A stretch of DNA of 64,000 bases, taken from JBEEJL01 sp043744215 (GTDB lineage: Bacteria > Pseudomonadota > Gammaproteobacteria > Burkholderiales > JBEEJL01). A model generated the notes under the pieces. It made no database searches and had not been told where the DNA came from. It worked only from the letters and a program-made list of their open reading frames with translations. The stretch covers positions 1 to 64,000 of the forward strand of contig JAYTVC010000039.1 in assembly GCA_043744215.1 (NCBI GenBank), written 5' to 3'. Of this stretch, positions 39,835 through 48,383 are shown one piece after another (within the stretch, counting starts at the first letter, position 1; every line of letters starts with the position of its first letter). The translations under genes and the position numbers were made by a program.

Positions 39835-42534
39835 ATGTCCCACAATCTTCACAATACCCTGCAAGATTTCAAACTCGCTTCCGGTAAAACCGGCAAGTTC
39901 TACTCGCTGCCCGCCCTTGAAAAAGCTGGCGTAGGTAAAATCTCGCGCCTGCCTGTTTCCATCCGCATTGTGCTCGAAGCGGTGCTACGCAACTGCGACG
40001 GTAAAAAAGTCACCGAAGCCCACGTAAAAGAACTGGCAAACTGGGGCGCGACGGCCAACCGCGTGGATGAAATCCCCTTCGTCGTTGCCCGCGTAGTGCT
40101 GCAGGATTTCACCGGTGTGCCGTTGCTGGCCGACCTCGCCGCCATGCGCAACGTCGCGCACAAAATGGGCAAGAACCCGAAGACCATCGAGCCGCTGGTG
40201 CCCGTTGATCTGGTCGTCGATCACTCGGTGATGATCGACCATTTTGGCACGCCCAATGCGCTAAGACAAAACATGGAACTGGAATTCCAGCGCAATCAGG
40301 AACGCTACCAGTTCATGAAATGGGGCATGCAGGCCTTCGATACATTTGGCGTCGTGCCGCCCGGCATCGGCATCGTGCATCAGGTGAATCTGGAATATCT
40401 GTTCCGCGGCGTGTTGAATAAAAACAGCGTTTACTACCCCGACACTTTGGTAGGAACCGACTCGCACACCACCATGATCAACGGCGCAGGTGTCGTCGGC
40501 TGGGGCGTGGGCGGCATTGAAGCAGAAGCGGGCATGCTCGGCCAGCCCGTCTATTTCCTCACGCCTGACGTAGTCGGCGTAGATCTGAAAGGTAAACTGC
40601 GTGAAGGCATCACTGCAACGGATTTGGTGTTAACCGTGACGGAAATGCTGCGCAAAGAAAAAGTCGTTGGCAAATTCGTCGAGTTCTTCGGTGAAGGCAC
40701 GGCCAACTTATCTCTCACTGACCGCGCAACGCTCGCCAACATGGCACCGGAATACGGCGCGACCATGGGCTTCTTCCCCGTCGATGATGTGACTGTCGCC
40801 TACATGAAAGGCACGGGCCGCACCGACGAAGAAGTCGATGCGTTCCAATCGTATTTCAAAGCGCAGAATTTGTACGGCATCCCCAAAGCGGGCGAGATCG
40901 ATTACACCAAAGTGGTCACCCTGGATTTAAATTCCATCGTGCCGTCGCTGGCCGGCCCCAAACGCCCGCAGGATCGTATTCCCCTGCCGCAAATGAAAAA
41001 CAGCTTCAGCACATTGTTCAGCGAAGACGTAGCGAAAAACGGTTTCGGCAAAAACGCTGCCGATCTGAATCGGCGCTACCCGACCAAACAAGCGAACGTC
41101 GATCTGGGGAATGGCGACGTTTTAATCGCCGCAATTACCTCTTGCACCAACACGTCGAACCCGAGCGTGATGCTGGCTGCCGGTTTGCTGGCGAAAAAAG
41201 CGGTAGAAAAAGGTATCACCGTGAAGCCTCACATCAAGACTTCCCTTGGGCCCGGCTCGCGCATCGTTGCTGAATATTTAAGCAAGTCCGGTTTGCAGCC
41301 TTACCTCGACAAACTGGGCTTTAACGTTGCCGCCTTCGGTTGCACCACCTGTATCGGCAATGCGGGCGACCTGACGCCGGAACTGAACGAAGCCATCGCT
41401 TCGAACGATGTGGTCGCCGCCGCCGTACTGTCAGGCAACCGCAATTTTGAAGCGCGCATTCATCCGAACATTCGCGCCAACTTCCTCGCATCACCGCCAT
41501 TGGTTGTCGCGTTCGCGCTGGCAGGCAAAGCCAATATCGATTTGGAAACCGAACCGCTGGGCACGGGCAAAGATGGCAAGCCGGTGTTCCTAAAAGACAT
41601 CTGGCCGAGCAGCGACGAAATCGCCGCCGTGATGAAATACGCGATGGATCCGGAAACCTTCCGTCGTCTCTACAGCGACATGACCAAAGACCACGATTTG
41701 TGGAACAACGTGTCGGCACCGACGGGCCAGGTTTACACCTGGCCGGATTCGACCTATATCGCCAAGCCGCCTTTCTTCGACGATTTCAAAATGTCCACGG
41801 ACAAGATGATCACCATCAAAGGCGCGAAGGCCTTGTTGCTGTTGGGTGATTCGGTGACCACCGACCACATCTCGCCTGCCGGCTCGTTCAAGCCGACCAC
41901 TCCGGCCGGAAAATTTCTTATGGATAAAAACGTCAAGCAACCGGACTTCAACAGCTACGGTTCACGCCGCGGTAATCATGACGTGATGATTCGCGGCACC
42001 TTCGCCAATGTGCGCGTGAAAAATCTGATGCTGCCGCCGAATGCCGACGGCTCGCGTATTGAAGGCGGCTACACCTTGCTCGACGGCGCACAAACGACTG
42101 TCTATGACGCGGCGATGACTTACATCAAGCGCGGCACGCCGACCATTATTCTGGCCGGCGAAGAATACGGCACCGGCTCATCGCGCGACTGGGCGGCCAA
42201 GGGCACGCAATTGCTCGGTGTGAAAGTGGTGGTGGCAAAGAGCTATGAGCGCATCCATCGCAGCAATCTGGTGGGCATGGGTGTGTTGCCGCTGCAATTC
42301 AAGGGCAGCGACAGTATCCAGTCATTGGGTTTGAAAGGCGACGAAACGTTCGATGTCGTCGGCGTGACGGAAGACATCAAGCCGCAGCAAGACCTGACCC
42401 TCGTCATTACCAAAGCCGACGGCAGCAAACAAAACGTACAAGTTTTGTGCCGCATCGATACACCGATCGAAGTGGATTATTACAAGCATGGCGGCATCCT
42501 GCCGTTTGTGTTGCGTCAGTTGCTGGCAGCCTAA
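39835..42534 (+). CDS. acnA: Aconitate hydratase A
   Basis: An 899-residue 4Fe-4S enzyme interconverting citrate and isocitrate. Key segments are GTDSHTTMINGAGVVGWGVGG (about 205-225), the first cluster cysteine in ITSCTNTSNPSVML (about 435), the other two in GCTTCIGN (about 502-509), and the swivel-domain GEEYGTGSSRDWAAKGT near 785. Length is typical of AcnA. Position straight after prpD suggests that it may also serve the methylcitrate cycle, hydrating 2-methyl-cis-aconitate; this is inference. Confidence 0.95.
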   Translation: MSHNLHNTLQDFKLASGKTGKFYSLPALEKAGVGKISRLPVSIRIVLEAVLRNCDGKKVTEAHVKELANWGATANRVDEIPFVVARVVLQDFTGVPLLADLAAMRNVAHKMGKNPKTIEPLVPVDLVVDHSVMIDHFGTPNALRQNMELEFQRNQERYQFMKWGMQAFDTFGVVPPGIGIVHQVNLEYLFRGVLNKNSVYYPDTLVGTDSHTTMINGAGVVGWGVGGIEAEAGMLGQPVYFLTPDVVGVDLKGKLREGITATDLVLTVTEMLRKEKVVGKFVEFFGEGTANLSLTDRATLANMAPEYGATMGFFPVDDVTVAYMKGTGRTDEEVDAFQSYFKAQNLYGIPKAGEIDYTKVVTLDLNSIVPSLAGPKRPQDRIPLPQMKNSFSTLFSEDVAKNGFGKNAADLNRRYPTKQANVDLGNGDVLIAAITSCTNTSNPSVMLAAGLLAKKAVEKGITVKPHIKTSLGPGSRIVAEYLSKSGLQPYLDKLGFNVAAFGCTTCIGNAGDLTPELNEAIASNDVVAAAVLSGNRNFEARIHPNIRANFLASPPLVVAFALAGKANIDLETEPLGTGKDGKPVFLKDIWPSSDEIAAVMKYAMDPETFRRLYSDMTKDHDLWNNVSAPTGQVYTWPDSTYIAKPPFFDDFKMSTDKMITIKGAKALLLLGDSVTTDHISPAGSFKPTTPAGKFLMDKNVKQPDFNSYGSRRGNHDVMIRGTFANVRVKNLMLPPNADGSRIEGGYTLLDGAQTTVYDAAMTYIKRGTPTIILAGEEYGTGSSRDWAAKGTQLLGVKVVVAKSYERIHRSNLVGMGVLPLQFKGSDSIQSLGLKGDETFDVVGVTEDIKPQQDLTLVITKADGSKQNVQVLCRIDTPIEVDYYKHGGILPFVLRQLLAA

Positions 42535-42555
42535 TCAAGTTAAGGAAAAAATATC

Positions 42556-42777
42556 ATGGTTAAAATTCTGATTGGTTTTATTTTATTCGCAGCGCTCGCG
42601 CTGTTCATCCTGATGAAAAGCGGCGGCAATGTGAATCTGGGTGACGAACACGCAGCAGGCGAAAAATCCGAACAGCACGGCACAGTAGCGCCGGCGGCAG
42701 ACAAGCCAGCTGACAAGCCCAAATCGGATACGGCCAACAGCGTGACGCCGACCCCTGCAACGGCTCAAACCAAGTAA
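42556..42777 (+). CDS. Small single-span membrane protein downstream of acnA
   Basis: A 73-residue protein with one N-terminal transmembrane helix (ILIGFILFAALALFILMK, residues 4-21) and a disordered tail rich in Lys, Ala, Pro and Thr. The ATG follows AAGGA and lies 21 bases after the acnA stop, so the genes are co-transcribed; a clear terminator follows 24 bases later. It is not recognised as a named family. Confidence 0.6.
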   Translation: MVKILIGFILFAALALFILMKSGGNVNLGDEHAAGEKSEQHGTVAPAADKPADKPKSDTANSVTPTPATAQTK

Positions 42778-42801
42778 GCGTAACGAACTTTCACAATAAC
42801 A

Positions 42802-42839
42802 AAATGCCGCCGTTTTATACGGCGGCATTTTTTGTTTTA
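42802..42839 (+). terminator. Rho-independent terminator of the acnA operon
   Basis: An 11-bp stem AAATGCCGCCG / CGGCGGCATTT with a seven-base loop, followed by TTTTTTGTTTT. Confidence 0.92.
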
Positions 42840-42908
42840 ATACTGCCGCGTAAAATAATTGATTCGTACCATGCATGCCATGGCCGTCATGGGCAGGCTG
42901 ACATATGC

Positions 42909-42944
42909 AAATTATTGTTTATAATCATATAGTTAGCATTGTAT
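42909..42944 (+). repeat. AT-rich dispersed motif, copy 9
   Basis: GTTTATAATCATATAGTTAG upstream of the DUF937-OmpA gene. Confidence 0.7.
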
Positions 42945-43218
42945 CGTTTTCATCTCTCCGTTCGCGCTGACGCAATGCTACGCGCGCCTCAGCACACGCA
43001 AATTAGCTGGATCTTCAGGCATGCTTGCCATGACGGCTCCCCCAAGCATATTTGCGCAATGGCATTTAAGGGTAGAATACCTCATCAAACCTGATGCCTT
43101 TATCCGCTTCCGTCACTATATAGGTAACCGTTTTTCCAATTTTCCAATTTTCCATTTTTCCTGGCAGCATCCGTTCACAACAAATAAATTCGCAGCTAAA
43201 CATAAGGAGAGAAAAAAC

Positions 43219-44748
43219 ATGTCCCTCAATCTGCTCGAAATGTTGGAAACTTCCGTGGTACCCGAAATCAGCAAGCAAGCAACCAGCTATCTGGGCGAAT
43301 CTTCCAGCGGCGTTAAATCGGCCATTGCCTCCATCCTGCCAACACTGGTAGGCGGCCTAATGCAAAGCGGTGCCAGCAACGAAGGTGCTGGCAAACTGTT
43401 AGCCATGATCAACACCGGGCCCAGCATCGAGCCGGGCATGCTCACAAATTTATCCGGCTTATTCAGTGGCGGCGAACGCACCGGCACCTTGCTCAGCATC
43501 GGCGGCACGCTGTTGAAAAATATTTTTGGCGATCGTGCAGACGGCATCTATTCAGCGCTGAGCAGCGGCAACAACATGAAAGCCGGCTCCGGCGGCTCGC
43601 TCATGGCCATGATCACGCCGCTGCTCTTCGGCATGTTAAAAAACCATATCGCCGCCAACAAGGTCGATGCACCCGGCCTCAAACAATTACTCCAGTCACA
43701 ACAGAAATTTGTGGCTCCGGCACTGAACGATAAAGTCACGCAGGCCATGGGCCTTGGTACGGTTGGCGCATTTCTGGGTGGCGCTGCGACAGCAGGCGCT
43801 TCGCTCAAGGCAGGCGCACCCGAACCCATTCGCGCAACTGGCGGTGCGCCAGCGGAGACAACTGCAACCAAAACTGGTGCCACTGTCAGCGGCCATGCGC
43901 CCGCATCAACCGAAGTTGCCATGAACGCCATGAATGCCATGAACACGGCGCGCAGCGTCAACTATGGCGAGGCCGCCGCCCCAGCGTGGAAAAAGTTTCT
44001 ACCTATCGGGCTGCTCGCCATTGCCGGTTTAGTTGCCGCAGCTTATTTTTTGAAAGGCCCGAATGGCAATGCAAATAAATCCGTTACGCCTGGCGGACAG
44101 GACGCGGCAAAACCGGCCATGCCGGAAGCGGTGAAACCTGCGCCCGACCTACCCAAGCCGGCGAGCGATGCGAGCAAGCCGGAACCGGCCAAAACCGAAC
44201 CTGCCAAAGAAACGGGCAAAGTCGAACTGCCCGCCAGCCCGGCTACTCAAGCAGGCACCGATATGGCTAAGACTGCATCGGCAACCGGTGGCACGCCCGG
44301 CATGAAGTCCTACGCAGTAGCGGGCGGCAGTAAAATCGAAGTAGTGCCTAATAGCTTTGGCGACCGGCTGTTAGCGGCGCTGACCGGCCCCACTGCCGAT
44401 CCCAAGCGTACCTTCAATCTGGACAAGGTGCGCTTCCCGTCCGATTCATCCGGCCTCAGCGCAGACGCTGTGCAGCAATTACAGGAAGCGGCAGTCATAC
44501 TAAAGGCTTTCCCCACGGCGCAGATCAAGTTGGACGGCCATGCGGATAACACGGGCAATGTCGTCAGCAACAAAGATCTGTCCAGCGCTCGTGCTGATAA
44601 AGTCAAAACCGAACTCGTCAAACTGGGCGTTGCCGCCAGCCGTTTGAGCACCGACAGTTTCAGCGCCAGCAAACCCATTGCAAGCAATAATACGGAAGCT
44701 GGCCGGTTGCAAAATCGACGCGTGGAACTGGCTGTCATCAAACGATGA
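43219..44748 (+). CDS. DUF937-OmpA fusion envelope protein
   Basis: A 509-residue protein in three parts. Residues 1-145 form a DUF937/YidB-like domain (LLEMLETSVVPEISKQATSYLGES, IASILPTLVGGLMQSG, LMAMITPLLFGMLKNH). A membrane helix FLPIGLLAIAGLVAAAYFL is near 257-275. A Pro/Ala/Lys-rich linker (about 280-355) leads to a C-terminal OmpA-like peptidoglycan-binding domain (VRFPSDSSGLSADAVQQL, IKLDGHADNTG, LSSARADKVKTELVKLGV, NRRVEL). The frame is open 66 codons further up, but the ATG at 43219 has an AAGGAGAG ribosome site. It is probably anchored in the inner membrane and reaches the cell wall. Confidence 0.85.
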   Translation: MSLNLLEMLETSVVPEISKQATSYLGESSSGVKSAIASILPTLVGGLMQSGASNEGAGKLLAMINTGPSIEPGMLTNLSGLFSGGERTGTLLSIGGTLLKNIFGDRADGIYSALSSGNNMKAGSGGSLMAMITPLLFGMLKNHIAANKVDAPGLKQLLQSQQKFVAPALNDKVTQAMGLGTVGAFLGGAATAGASLKAGAPEPIRATGGAPAETTATKTGATVSGHAPASTEVAMNAMNAMNTARSVNYGEAAAPAWKKFLPIGLLAIAGLVAAAYFLKGPNGNANKSVTPGGQDAAKPAMPEAVKPAPDLPKPASDASKPEPAKTEPAKETGKVELPASPATQAGTDMAKTASATGGTPGMKSYAVAGGSKIEVVPNSFGDRLLAALTGPTADPKRTFNLDKVRFPSDSSGLSADAVQQLQEAAVILKAFPTAQIKLDGHADNTGNVVSNKDLSSARADKVKTELVKLGVAASRLSTDSFSASKPIASNNTEAGRLQNRRVELAVIKR

Positions 44749-44951
44749 CATGAAACGGATCGAATTCAAAGGGGGTGGCTCGTGCCACTCTCCCGACAAA
44801 TTCCAAACCAGCAATATCCGGATTAACTTCAACAGTGTTAGCCTGAGATTCAGCAGCGCATTACAAACGAATTAAAAACAGTAACGGTTATCAATCTAAC
44901 GATATCCTAACCATAAATATATTTAGGCAGCGCGCTTTTTACGCTCAAGTC

Positions 44952-46763
44952 ATGCTTTCCTTACGTCACTCCCGTTCCATGTTCAGTATTTTGGTGGTGC
45001 CATTTGTCTTGCAAATGGTGCTGTTGGCTACGCTTATTGGCGGATTGTATTACCTCGCCAGTGGCGCGGCGGTGGATGAATTTCTCGAACGACGCATGCA
45101 CGACCTGGTCGACAGTACCGAGCAAACCATCAAATCCCAACTCGACCGGTCTGAGCTGATTACAAGCTCCATCAGTATGGGCGCGCAGAGCTATGGCATC
45201 GGCTTCTCGAATCCTGAAGCGATGGAAAACCTGCTGTTTCAGTTAAGCTCGCTCACACCTGAAGTGACCTTCATTTACGTCGGCTCAAGTTCCGGTGATT
45301 TCATTGGCGTTGACCGTGTCGCGCCGGGAAGCACATTGGTGCACGTAAAAAACCGCGACACGCAGGGGAAAAAACTCGTTTTCAACTCTAGCGGCCCGAG
45401 CCAACGCGGAGAAATGGTTCCGGCCATGAGCAAAACCTATGACACCCTTGCCCGCCCCTGGTACAAACTGGCGGCTGAACAGAAAATGCCCGTGTGGACT
45501 TCAGTTTATTTGTCTGCCTCAAAAAACATTCTTGAAGTGACCAAGGCCGTCCCCGTACTCAGTACGCAAGGCGAACTGCAAGGCGTCATTGCCACCGATT
45601 TACCCTTGTCGCAAATTAGCAATTACCTTCGTGCGCACCCCATCAGCGAGCACGGTATCGCATTCGTGATGGAACCTTCCGGCGCGCTGATTGCCAGTTC
45701 CGCTCCTGCGCGATCTGCCACTACGGGTGAAGCGGCCACGCAATTAATCATGGCAAAGCAGAGCACTGAACCGCTGATTAAATTATCCGCCGAACAGTTG
45801 GCAGGGAGACTGCCCGCCATGGGCCAACGGCTGAATGTTAACCTCAAGCACAACGGTAGCCTGATTGAAATTTCCGCCAAGGCACTCAACGGCACTAACG
45901 GACTGAACTGGATCACCGTCGTGGCGGCACCACGCGATGATTTCATGGGCAATATCCATCGCACTAATTTGCGTACATTTTTAATCAGCCTTGGCGCGCT
46001 GGCCTTAGCTATCGCGCTGGGCGTGATGGGCTTACGTTGGGTCACACGCGATCTTAAGCGATTGTCCAGCGCCGCCGGAAAAGTGGGCAATGAGGATTTC
46101 GCGCAAAACCCATTGCCCGACAGCAAAATCGTCGAAGTCAGCGCGCTCTCGCGTTCGCTGTCGCAGATGACCGGGCGCCTGCAAGACTCGATGCAACTGG
46201 TATCCAGTAAAAATCAGGAGTTGGCACAGGCCAACACAAAGCTCGAACAAATGTTGCACCGGCTGAATATCGATACCCTGACCGGCGTGTACAACCGCCA
46301 TGCACTATTGGAACGGTTGGCCAATTCACTTCAGCTTAACCGGCATAACGATAACCACGAAAAAATTGCGCTGCTCTACATCGACATCGACGCGTTCAAA
46401 TTTTTCAACGACTCGCTCGGCCATGCCATTGGAGACAAGTTGTTGATCGAAGCTGCCACCCGGCTAAAAGACAATACGCGGGAACACGACACGGTGGCCC
46501 GTTTGGGTGGCGATGAATTTGTTGTGGTCTTGCCCAATCTGATCGATAGCGCGCAAGGGCAAGTGGTTGCTAAAAAAATCCTCGCCGCGCTCAATCAGCC
46601 TTTCCACCTGGAGTCAGGCACCACGTCGATCCGCGCATCCATCGGTGTCGCAATCTATCCGGACCATTCCCGCGATATGACTGAATTAATTAATTTGGCC
46701 GATCAGGCCATGTATCTGGCGAAATCGCGCGGCAAAAACCAAGTCGTCATGTCGCAAGCATAG
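44952..46763 (+). CDS. Membrane diguanylate cyclase with Cache-type sensor
   Basis: A 603-residue sensor enzyme making cyclic di-GMP. Transmembrane helix 1 is near 12-38, a periplasmic dCache-like domain spans about 40-340 (FIYVGSSSGDFIGVDRVAPG, RPWYKLAAEQKMPVWTSVYLSASKNILEVTKAVPV), helix 2 is near 340-360, then HAMP-like sequence and a short coiled coil before the GGDEF domain (about 440-600). The active site LGGDEF is intact near 520, and RxxD (REHD) five residues before it is a canonical product-inhibition site. No EAL domain is present. A small-molecule ligand in the periplasm is likely. A terminator follows. Confidence 0.92.
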   Translation: MLSLRHSRSMFSILVVPFVLQMVLLATLIGGLYYLASGAAVDEFLERRMHDLVDSTEQTIKSQLDRSELITSSISMGAQSYGIGFSNPEAMENLLFQLSSLTPEVTFIYVGSSSGDFIGVDRVAPGSTLVHVKNRDTQGKKLVFNSSGPSQRGEMVPAMSKTYDTLARPWYKLAAEQKMPVWTSVYLSASKNILEVTKAVPVLSTQGELQGVIATDLPLSQISNYLRAHPISEHGIAFVMEPSGALIASSAPARSATTGEAATQLIMAKQSTEPLIKLSAEQLAGRLPAMGQRLNVNLKHNGSLIEISAKALNGTNGLNWITVVAAPRDDFMGNIHRTNLRTFLISLGALALAIALGVMGLRWVTRDLKRLSSAAGKVGNEDFAQNPLPDSKIVEVSALSRSLSQMTGRLQDSMQLVSSKNQELAQANTKLEQMLHRLNIDTLTGVYNRHALLERLANSLQLNRHNDNHEKIALLYIDIDAFKFFNDSLGHAIGDKLLIEAATRLKDNTREHDTVARLGGDEFVVVLPNLIDSAQGQVVAKKILAALNQPFHLESGTTSIRASIGVAIYPDHSRDMTELINLADQAMYLAKSRGKNQVVMSQA

Positions 46764-46785
46764 CGTGCATTGACACGCCTGCGCC

Positions 46786-46812
46786 AACGGCCCGCTCGGG
46801 CCGTTTTTGTTG
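46786..46812 (+). terminator. Rho-independent terminator after the diguanylate cyclase gene
   Basis: An 8-bp GC-rich stem AACGGCCC / GGGCCGTT with loop GCTC, followed by TTTTTGTTG. Confidence 0.85.
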
Positions 46813-47033
46813 TATGCATCCCCCTCATTTTCTTCTGGCCTGATACTCCAACAGGTCGAGTCCACCTTGCAATTATTTTCACTTGAATCTGGTGACGTCT
46901 CCATTGTGAATAGTGCACAACAACATCAAGCAATTGTTCCTATCCGCACCAGGGGGAACGACGTAGATTGATATCGGGGGATCGGGACATAAACACTCCC
47001 GGTCTAATCAGCAAATATTCCAAGGAGACAGCC

Positions 47034-47444
47034 ATGAAATGCATACGCAAACCTTGCACACTCACAGCTTTGATAACCGCATTGTTGTCAGCAACATCGG
47101 CAGGGGCAAACTCGCTCAACCCTGACCTCGCCGGCTTCAGTGGTTTTGATGGTGCCCATGGTGCCATGCACACCGAATACGGCATGCGCGGCGATGAGGG
47201 TAGCGCGGGTACTTCAGCGACGGCCTATCAAACTGAAAACCCCATCAACAGGGCGTTCGGCAACTTCAGCGGCTATAACGGTGCCCATCCAGTAACATGG
47301 GCTGCCGTATCAGGCATGCACGGTCGAGCCGGCATAACCGGCGAATATGGCAGTGCCGGCGCCATGCGTGAAGAAGCTACGACAGCGAATAACAGGAACT
47401 ATTCTGTATTCGGCGATTTCAAAGGGTTTAGCGGTGCGCAATAA
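47034..47444 (+). CDS. Small secreted protein with FSG repeats and collagen-like triplets (1)
   Basis: A 136-residue exported protein, not recognised. The signal peptide is MKCIRKPCTLTALITALLSA followed by TSAGA; the ATG follows CAAGGAG, so the 22-codon upstream extension was dropped. The mature part has three related units: AGFSGFDGAHG, AFGNFSGYNGAHP and VFGDFKGFSGAQ. The first two are followed by Gly-X-Y runs: GMRGDEGSAG, and GMHGRAGITGEYGSAG (about six triplets). The downstream gene at 47766 has the same design, so they are paralogues. Extracellular or envelope structural role is inferred only from the signal peptide and composition. Confidence 0.75.
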   Translation: MKCIRKPCTLTALITALLSATSAGANSLNPDLAGFSGFDGAHGAMHTEYGMRGDEGSAGTSATAYQTENPINRAFGNFSGYNGAHPVTWAAVSGMHGRAGITGEYGSAGAMREEATTANNRNYSVFGDFKGFSGAQ

Positions 47445-47765
47445 CTGTGCTTGTGGTGCAATCAAGATCACTATCGGTGCTAATGATCTGCTGCCATGAA
47501 ATGATCCGCACTGGCGACTGGGTCTGATGCCGCTGGGTCTGATGCCACTGGGTCTGAAGACCTAGTGAAGCCATATCAGGTTTCTAACTACCTATACTGG
47601 TTATCAGATAGCTTGGCTGTAGACTGGTTCCAGGCTATTGGTTATTACGACTGCAACGATTACGTTCATTCCAACCACGCTTTCAATACGGAATGATCGC
47701 CACGGTGACTCTCACACGGGTCCAACAACGGGGGCAGTGAGCCTCACAACAGAAGGAGAATGATC
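47445..47765. other. Gene-free interval between the two collagen-like genes, with a 15-bp tandem repeat
   Basis: These 321 bases contain three tandem copies of CTGGGTCTGATGCC-like 15-mers (47517-47561). The in-frame reading Leu-Gly-Leu-Met-Pro is flanked by stops and has no usable start. No terminator was identified. The AGAAGGAG ribosome site of the next gene is at the right end. Confidence 0.55.
47517..47561 (+). repeat. Tandem repeat, three 15-bp units
   Basis: ACTGGGTCTGATGCC, GCTGGGTCTGATGCC and ACTGGGTCTGAAGAC stand head to tail, with 1-3 differences between units. Confidence 0.8.
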
Positions 47766-48200
47766 ATGACTACCCATTACAAAATCGTCGCCGGTATCTT
47801 CTTGGCAGCTGGCAGCATGGTGCTGTTACCGGCGGCACTGGCGAAGCAAGGAATCAACGAGGCGTATGAAGACTTTAGCGGCACCCATGTAAACACCTAC
47901 AAAACCGCGCAAGAACCGGCCAGAATGAGCGAAGGCAAACTCGGCCCATCGGGCAAAGAGGGCGAGAGCGGTATGTCAGGCTCGAAGACCATGCGTTACG
48001 ATGTAGATCAGGCCTTTGAGGATTTCAGCGGTACACACGCTTCGCCGATAGCGATGGCTGCGCCGGGTCTGCAAGGCCGTGTCGGCACGAGCGGCGAGCG
48101 CGGCGCGGCTGGACGCGTTTTAGAAATCTATTCGCCTTTCAATTTGCCAGGCGATAAAGCAGACGGCTGCAGCAAATATCTGCGTTGCAGTGCCGAGTAA
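47766..48200 (+). CDS. Small secreted protein with FSG repeats and collagen-like triplets (2)
   Basis: About 144 residues with a signal peptide (TTHYKIVAGIFLAAGSMVLL, cleaved after PAALA). The mature protein has two units, INEAYEDFSGTH and VDQAFEDFSGTH, each followed after 20-25 residues by Gly-X-Y triplets: GKLGPSGKEGESGMSG (five) and GLQGRVGTSGERGAAG (five to six). The C-terminus has two cysteines (GCSKYLRCSAE) that could form a disulphide. The second of two ATGs (47766) is preferred because AAGGAG lies seven bases before it. It is a paralogue of the 47034 gene and ends at a strong terminator. Function is unknown. Confidence 0.75.
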   Translation: MTTHYKIVAGIFLAAGSMVLLPAALAKQGINEAYEDFSGTHVNTYKTAQEPARMSEGKLGPSGKEGESGMSGSKTMRYDVDQAFEDFSGTHASPIAMAAPGLQGRVGTSGERGAAGRVLEIYSPFNLPGDKADGCSKYLRCSAE

Positions 48201-48226
48201 TCAACACGGGCGCATTGCTCAAAACA

Positions 48227-48261
48227 AAACCGCGCAGGCATCTCACGCCTGCGCGGTTTTT
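48227..48261 (+). terminator. Rho-independent terminator after the second collagen-like gene
   Basis: A 13-bp stem AAACCGCGCAGGC / GCCTGCGCGGTTT with a seven-base loop and a TTTTT tail. Confidence 0.93.
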
Positions 48262-48330
48262 GTATGTCAACAATTCAACGGAATGAAATAATTTTCAAGG
48301 CGAAAATTTTTGTCTTGACGTGTAAATTAG

Positions 48331-48365
48331 ATATTATGTAACTATTTGATTTTATTGAATTTTTT
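48331..48365 (-). repeat. AT-rich dispersed motif, copy 10
   Basis: Minus-strand TCAATAAAATCAAATAGTTA and C, with ATAATAT after it. It lies between the terminator and the stop of the metallopeptidase gene. Confidence 0.75.
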
Positions 48366-48383
48366 ACAATGAATTGCTAACCG

